57,584 nucleotides of DNA from Anaerolineae bacterium. Lineage in GTDB: Bacteria > Chloroflexota > Anaerolineae > Aggregatilineales > J027. The translations under genes and the position numbers were made by a program. The notes beneath the pieces are model-generated. The model did not search any database. It was given only the letters and a program-made list of their open reading frames with translations, and was not told the origin of the DNA. The stretch is from the NCBI GenBank assembly GCA_019913005.1, contig JAIOHL010000291.1:1-57584 (forward strand). The letters run 5' to 3'. How positions within the stretch are numbered: position 1 is the stretch's first letter; every line of letters begins with the position of its first letter. Of the stretch, positions 53,301-57,584 are shown in pieces.

Positions 53301-55199
53301 ATCAGCCGCGTATCGGTGGATAGTAATGGGAATGCGGGCAATGGTAATTCAAGTTATCCTTCGATTTCGGATGATGGGCGGTATGTAGCCTTTGAATCCC
53401 TTGCAACCAATCTGGTTGCGAATGATACCAACGCTCGGCGGGATATCTTTGTTCATGACCGTCAGTTGAGCCAAACCATTCGAATCTCAACCCGAATGGA
53501 TGGCACACAGACATCCGCCGATTCATGGTCTCCAATGATCTCAGGCAATGGGCACTATATTGTATTCGCCGCCCACGATGCCCTTTCATCAGACCCATTA
53601 GAGCCACCCGGTCAAATCTATCTGCGCGACCTACAGACAGGGATGCTGGAACTGATTTCCAGAACAGCAGATGGTGCATTTGCAGATCGCCTGTGCGAAT
53701 ACCCGGTAATCACACCAGATGGACGTTACGTTTTCTATGCCACTCTAGCAACGAACTTGGGTGATGATAGTCCTGACACCATGATAAACGCTATAGATAA
53801 CTATGTTTACGACCGCCAAACGCAGACTAACTTCAATGCGAATCGAGATTATCTGGGCAATGTGGCGATAGTCGGCTCCGGGGGTGGGCGCAATGCGATC
53901 TCCGATGACGGCTTGATTACATTATGGAGAGCTACTGGCGGGTATGTGCTTCCTTATAGTGGGGGATCGGGTTACTACATCTATAATCGCAACTACTCCC
54001 CATCTCCAACACCGACGAACACACCCACCTCAACCCATACGTTCACACCAACGGCGTCTGCTACAGCATCTCAAACGCCAAGCAGCACGCCGAGCAATAC
54101 GGCGACATGGACAGGTACACCAACGGCAACTCCCTCCCAGACAGCGAGCAATACGCCAAGCGCTACACCCACTTCCAGTGCAACGGTGACACCATCCGCC
54201 ACCCACACGCCCACCTTGACCGCCACGTGGACGTTCACACCCACCGCGACGGCCTCCTCTACGAACACACCTACTTCAACACCGACGTCGACCCCTTCGG
54301 TACAGCCCAGCGCGACCTATACCGCCACGCCGACCTTCACACGAACACCCAGCCCTACACCCTCGGCGACAGGGACGCCGTCACCCACCGCCTCGGCAAC
54401 TCACACGCCCCAGAACTTCGACACGCTGGCGATTTACGATACCCAAAACCAGCGGCTGTATCTGGTCAATACCCTTGATTCGCAGTCGAATCAGCTGCAG
54501 ACCGTGCAACTTTCCAGTCCCAATCCCATCGTCGGGGTCATGGGCGACTGGAATGGCGATGGCCTCAAGACACCCGGTTACTATGCGGGTGGCGTCTTCT
54601 ACACCACCAACCTGCTCAACCCGACTCGACCATCTGACTGGACAGCCACTTGGTTCGGCTTGATGGGCCGTCCGGCACTCGCAGGACATTTCGCTGGCTC
54701 ATCCCATGACTGTATTGGGGTGGTAGATTCCGGCTACTTCCCACCCTATGGCATAGCCTTTGCGCTCTACTACACCTGCGATTTCAGTCAGCCCAACCCG
54801 GACAAATCCTTCCAATGGCTCAGTGTGGTACTCCCCGATGAACAGGGTTTCACCGGGACCCACCAGTTCGAAACGGGGGATTTTGATGGGGATGGCTCGG
54901 ACTCGGTGGCGATCCGACGGGGTAAATTCATCGCCTACACCAATATCACCCCCGGTGCGGGACATGCCGCCTTTGCCTATGCCCAGTATTGGGGAACGCC
55001 GGATAGCAGTGGTGAAGGGGACTTTGTAACGGGCGACTGGGATGGCAATGGCCGCGACAGTTTTGGCGTCTATTATCCAACCTCACACCTCTTCTATCGC
55101 CGCAACGATCTCGACTGGAACAGCGGCGTGTATCTGACCCAAAGCCTTCCGATGCTGAACGCGACTGCCGTCTCGGTCAGCAGTTGGCGGGTGCGTTGA
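50388..55199 (+). CDS. Giant secreted PD40 / FN3 / FG-GAP exoprotein
   Basis: This protein has 1603 residues from the ATG at 50388 (GGGAG upstream; the frame extends back to 50313 without a signal). A signal peptide (about 8-30) is followed by the shared N-terminal module (about 44-164; [42 protein letters not shown]). PD40 block one (190-600), two FN3 domains (604-789) and PD40 block two (794-1200) follow. A Thr/Pro/Ser linker (1204-1343) leads to an FG-GAP-like C terminus (1344-1603) like that of the gene at 21922. It is probably a surface-exposed propeller protein. Function is unknown. Confidence 0.85.
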   Translation: MPSSFAKRRVAFATALVITVCVWLALSTSLFPALSDDHPQNLHTIESDDPVVVREGEWTTQAAAGASGGSYLYNTAVNPDRPDPALTLQFSGTDLEVIYVSGPNLGTLAIEVDGTVLRTVIAASDRTQYNLHTSINYLTDELHTLRVYAQSGGVVGVDAFVVNSNPIMSTISPIKGDITSVGGIGTRVLDCVSRDAIQILSSPYNGTGGGNTHSYYPDMSTDGRYVVFVTDSNSNLFPNDNNGVSDIVLVDRQSCTATPVSVNNAGNLIDHNAWYPAISDDGRYVVFASEANNLGPSTYPVYQKVYLRDRQTNQTTLVSRSSSGGVSGGNYPHISGNGRFVAFSSGANDLVQGDTNGLWDVFVRDLQTNTTVRVSVRSDGTQMTAGSIQGRPWISDDGRYVTFSAMGANLTGTAVSWIQVYLYDLQTGQLRLLSRNSQGISGNNHSEDPRISGNGQFVVFSSYATNLGLGDTDTLSDIYLYDITNNTLSLLTRGYGNTPSSGSSYEASISTDGVFVTFYSRARNLLPYPVSDDTVYRLDRFTGDLIPIGVRYDASRLVVSGTSSETSPISSSGRLIVYVSNSTNVLASETLGWQVYLRDLDALFPPSQLTGVVNSPSTITLNWTLYDATATEFHVERSPVNTSSFTEVGIVSANTTSFTDTGLASNTMYYYRVRAYRSSDTRLSSYSNVANYRTHTRNIPYVNVSVTGRTSIELSWTDTNPSETEYHLERQLPSSGDFEEIAVLPATSSTYTYTDTNLAIFTGYSYRIRAYWASDGQFSNYSSVYSATTYPACAPNALVQRVAMDNNGKPVIARDADMNGNGRYIIFSSADPVQPMDTANYFLQVYVHDTLTCNTTLISRTNDGQRANDDAEVGSISDDGRWVAFASEAINLVSNTSARIYQIYLHDLQSGQTILVSHTPNGMPGDARSLSPEISSDGRFITFYSDATNLVAGDAVPAVSDIYVYDRQTDQISRVSVDSNGNAGNGNSSYPSISDDGRYVAFESLATNLVANDTNARRDIFVHDRQLSQTIRISTRMDGTQTSADSWSPMISGNGHYIVFAAHDALSSDPLEPPGQIYLRDLQTGMLELISRTADGAFADRLCEYPVITPDGRYVFYATLATNLGDDSPDTMINAIDNYVYDRQTQTNFNANRDYLGNVAIVGSGGGRNAISDDGLITLWRATGGYVLPYSGGSGYYIYNRNYSPSPTPTNTPTSTHTFTPTASATASQTPSSTPSNTATWTGTPTATPSQTASNTPSATPTSSATVTPSATHTPTLTATWTFTPTATASSTNTPTSTPTSTPSVQPSATYTATPTFTRTPSPTPSATGTPSPTASATHTPQNFDTLAIYDTQNQRLYLVNTLDSQSNQLQTVQLSSPNPIVGVMGDWNGDGLKTPGYYAGGVFYTTNLLNPTRPSDWTATWFGLMGRPALAGHFAGSSHDCIGVVDSGYFPPYGIAFALYYTCDFSQPNPDKSFQWLSVVLPDEQGFTGTHQFETGDFDGDGSDSVAIRRGKFIAYTNITPGAGHAAFAYAQYWGTPDSSGEGDFVTGDWDGNGRDSFGVYYPTSHLFYRRNDLDWNSGVYLTQSLPMLNATAVSVSSWRVR
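54000..54415 (+). repeat. Thr/Pro/Ser low-complexity coding repeat
   Basis: About 415 bases code for a degenerate (S/T)PT.T linker of roughly 140 residues inside the giant exoprotein. Such linkers are common in surface proteins of Chloroflexota and probably span the envelope or carry sugars. Confidence 0.85.
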
Positions 55200-55653
55200 T
55201 GACCCTCATCCTGCCTCATGCCCAAACTGAGTGGGCATGAGGCCCATCATTGCACTTTATAATCCCATCTCCTTTTACTGCTCAAATTCGTAAACTTAAT
55301 TTATCTATGTCTGTCTTGGAGACAAACACCTAAGTCTTGCCCTTAAAGTCAAAGAGTTGTTAAAGAGTTGTCCGTATTTCCTCATGACATAGCCTCACTA
55401 AGTTTTCGGATAGTGTCAAAATGCAAATAGGCGAGTAGACTTTCATCCATCTGAGGTGAGCCAGAATTCATATCCATTATTTCCATGCAACACGGACTCG
55501 CGGGCTAATAGAGCTTTTCGCGTCTATCATCGTCTCTTCATCGCTTGTGAACTGAGCCTTATTGACCCAATGGGATGTTGCCATTTGGCATTCAACCTTG
55601 GCTGTTGCTTGCCTCAAAGTATTGCCGTCTTTTACTGAAGGGGATTATATCTT
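55200..55653. other. Long intergenic region between exoprotein genes
   Basis: This gap of 454 bases holds a 12-base-pair hairpin (55213-55243), a TATAAT at 55258 without a -35 box, and a short imperfect repeat around 55350-55370 (AAAGAGTTGTTAAAGAGTTGT). The short open frames at 55456-55799 have no ribosome site and overlap the next gene. I see nothing that codes for protein. Confidence 0.5.
55213..55243 (+). terminator. Hairpin after the giant exoprotein gene
   Basis: GCCTCATGCCCA (55213-55224) and TGGGCATGAGGC (55232-55243) form a perfect 12-base-pair stem with a 7-base loop, 13 bases after the stop. There is no proper T-run behind it, so it may be a weak terminator or a 3-prime mRNA-protecting structure. 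Confidence 0.6.
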
Positions 55654-57584
55654 ATGGCTTTCTACCGCCTTTACTATCGCCTTATTTCCATTCTGCTGGT
55701 TATTGGCCTCGTCTTTTCAGTGGGTGGCACGGATGTTTTTTCGGGGGATCAACCAACCCGTTCACCGCGAACATTGCAAACGGGCCTTACCCTAGTTGAA
55801 AGTGAAGACATCCTCGTTGAGCAAGCGGGCACATGGACGGCCCAAAGTGCGGGTAGTGCCAGTGGCGGGAGTTATCTCTATAACACGGGCAGTCTGGATG
55901 ACACCCTCACACTCCTGATTGAAGGCAGCACCTTTGAGATTGTGTATGTGGCGGGGCCGACCTTGGGCATGATGGCGGTTGAGGTGGATGGAACTGTCCT
56001 CGCTACTCCTTCAACTTTTGCGGCTTCCACCACGTATAATCAGGTGTATACCATCAACTATTTGGAGCCGGGTATCCATACCCTGCGGGTGTATGGGCAA
56101 GAAAGCAACCTGATCGCCATTGATGCGTTTCATGCCGTGATTCCCCTCACCGCTGGCAACCCCAACTGTCCAATGGCTCTCACGATTCCCTATGAAGACA
56201 TTGCGGCCTTCCGCAACGCCATTACTCAAGCCAACAGCAACTCAGATGTCACGACCATTTGCTTGGATGGGGGCTATACCTTCACCAATGCTGCGACCGG
56301 GGTGGATGCCCTACCGATTGTGACCACGCCCATCGTGATTGAAGGGAATGGGGTGACCTTAACCCGCAGCGGCATCAGCAATTTACGCTTCTATGAAATC
56401 GCCGCGACGGGCCAATTGACCTTACGTGACCAAATTCTGCTGAGTGGCTCCGTTACCGGAAATGGCGGCGGTATTCTCAATAATGGGGGTGCTGTAACCC
56501 TTGACAACATATGGCTGCATAACGGTCATGCTAATGGGAATGGCGCAGGGGTTTACAGCAATGGCGGGAGTCTACAAATTGAGGGCGGCACCTTCGCCAG
56601 CAATACCGCCACCAACGGGGCCGGGCTGTACACCACAGCCGCTACCACGACGACTATGACTGAGACGTCCTTTGAGGATAACAGCGCGACCCAAGACGGC
56701 GGGGCTATTTTTAATGCCGGCAGCTTGACCGTTGTTTTAAGTGGCTTTGGGAACAATAGTGCCGGACGGTACGGGGGTGCGATCAGCAATAGCGGGACGG
56801 CAACCCTCAGCGAAGCGATTTTAGGCACCAACACCGCCGTGACTCGCGGGGGTGGGGTCAACAACCAAGGCAGCTTGACGCTCAACGATGACACGCTCGT
56901 GTACCACAACAGTGTCACCGGCGCGAGTGGCAGCGGTGGTGGGGTGTATAGTGCCACCGCAAGCCAAACTACCCTAAGTGACATCATCGTGACTGAAAAT
57001 ACCGCCGCCAATGGCGGTGGCGTGCGTAATGAAGGCACCCTCACGATTGAAGCAGACGCGGAATTTACCCTTAATCAAGCCACGCAACAAGGCGGGGCAC
57101 TCTACAATGGGGATGGCAATGTCACCATCACCAACACCCGCATTCTGAGTAATACAGCAGGCACCAACGGCGGGGCTATTTTCAACGCCAGCACCACCGA
57201 CAGTTTCAGTTTCAGCGGCAGCCTGCTGCAAGAGAACTATGCGACGGTGCGTGGCGGTGGGTTCTATAGTGCTGGGCCGTTAACTATCGAGGGGGCCAAC
57301 CTTCACTCGAATGGGGCGGGCACACAAGGCGGTGGAATATTCCTCACGGCGGCGAGTAGTGCCTCGGCGCATAACACATGTATCACCGAAAATTCGACAC
57401 CGAATGCCGTGCATAACGCCGGGACGGTCTTGCAGGACTTCACAGGCAACTGGTGGGGAGCCGCTGACGGCCCATCCGGGGCTGGATCAGGCTCAGGGGA
57501 TGCGGTTAGCGCCTACATCAACTTTGCCAACTTCCTGACCAGTGGGGCCTCGTGTGGCACCGTCGGTCAACCCACCCCGACCCC
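55654..57584 (+). CDS. Secreted polymorphic-membrane-protein-like beta-helix protein (3-prime end outside window)
   Basis: At least 643 residues, with no stop before the window ends. It starts at the ATG at 55654 after GAAGGGG. A signal peptide (about 8-26) leads to the shared N-terminal module (about 48-162; AGTWTAQSAGSASGG, VAGPTLGMMAVEVDG, IAIDAFH). From about 170 there is a right-handed beta-helix of repeats with GGGILNNGG, GGAIFNAG and NGAGLYT cores, as in Chlamydia-type Pmp and related adhesins. The final visible residues (GQPTPTP) begin a Thr/Pro linker. It is probably a surface adhesin. It is not a shadow frame: all of it reads as one frame. Confidence 0.85.
   Translation, partial: MAFYRLYYRLISILLVIGLVFSVGGTDVFSGDQPTRSPRTLQTGLTLVESEDILVEQAGTWTAQSAGSASGGSYLYNTGSLDDTLTLLIEGSTFEIVYVAGPTLGMMAVEVDGTVLATPSTFAASTTYNQVYTINYLEPGIHTLRVYGQESNLIAIDAFHAVIPLTAGNPNCPMALTIPYEDIAAFRNAITQANSNSDVTTICLDGGYTFTNAATGVDALPIVTTPIVIEGNGVTLTRSGISNLRFYEIAATGQLTLRDQILLSGSVTGNGGGILNNGGAVTLDNIWLHNGHANGNGAGVYSNGGSLQIEGGTFASNTATNGAGLYTTAATTTTMTETSFEDNSATQDGGAIFNAGSLTVVLSGFGNNSAGRYGGAISNSGTATLSEAILGTNTAVTRGGGVNNQGSLTLNDDTLVYHNSVTGASGSGGGVYSATASQTTLSDIIVTENTAANGGGVRNEGTLTIEADAEFTLNQATQQGGALYNGDGNVTITNTRILSNTAGTNGGAIFNASTTDSFSFSGSLLQENYATVRGGGFYSAGPLTIEGANLHSNGAGTQGGGIFLTAASSASAHNTCITENSTPNAVHNAGTVLQDFTGNWWGAADGPSGAGSGSGDAVSAYINFANFLTSGASCGTVGQPTPT

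Noticed and set aside
54071-54478. Alternative frames within the Thr/Pro-rich linker
   Set aside because: Low-complexity DNA keeps several frames open; the main exoprotein frame continues through to the FG-GAP end.
55350-55372. Short tandem AAAGAGTTGT repeat
   Set aside because: Only two imperfect copies in an AT-rich gap; no sign of iteron or regulatory role.

Overview
This window looks like a bacterial chromosome segment of moderately high GC. The best guess at the host is Chloroflexota (Anaerolineae-like). This rests on secreted proteins with long Thr/Pro/Ser linkers, PD40/FG-GAP exoproteins, bacterial SH3 proteins, membrane-anchored TIR and pentapeptide proteins, and an nSTAND1-type NTPase. 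No rRNA, tRNA or housekeeping marker is present to confirm it.

Region 1 (1-21.5 kb) is an accessory island rich in conflict-system genes. From left to right it holds: a membrane pentapeptide-repeat protein; a two-gene ABC-three-component (ABC-3C) system in which a DUF4297-like nuclease, the ABC-3C C-terminal domain and the middle component appear fused in one protein, with a translationally coupled DUF3732 ATPase carrying a zinc hook; a ComEC-like metallo-hydrolase with an excalibur tail plus a DUF3006 protein; a secreted SH3b/TPR-like protein; a secreted GH17 glucanase-like protein downstream of a TIR-transmembrane-NTF2-like protein; a complete type I restriction-modification system (hsdM-hsdS-hsdR); an orphan CheY-like receiver; a second membrane pentapeptide protein; and an nSTAND1 protein that stops where the sensor repeats normally begin.

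Region 2 (21.5-24.8 kb) is a secreted PD40/FN3/FG-GAP protein with a structured leader.

Region 3 (24.8-50.2 kb) is one compact, all-plus-strand head and tail cassette of a tailed phage with a long non-contractile-like tail. Gene order is coiled-coil membrane protein, ParB-methyltransferase, terminase small and large subunits, portal, MuF-like protein, protease-scaffold fusion, DUF2190-like decoration protein, major capsid, connector and completion proteins, tail tube, tail assembly chaperone with a readable -1 frameshift site (C CCT TTG), tape measure, distal tail, a very long tail-tip protein, a fibre with an internal duplication, two small proteins and a GT87-like membrane protein. Most genes overlap by 1-8 bases or lie within 100 bases of each other. 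I see no integrase, repressor, replication gene or recognisable lysis gene. A strong terminator-like hairpin lies directly before the first gene, so the cassette may be controlled by attenuation or antitermination.

Region 4 (50.2-57.6 kb) holds two more secreted proteins, the last running off the window. They share an N-terminal module of about 115-120 residues with the PD40 protein on the other side of the phage cassette. The cassette is therefore bracketed by paralogues, which suggests insertion into, or co-evolution with, an exoprotein gene family.
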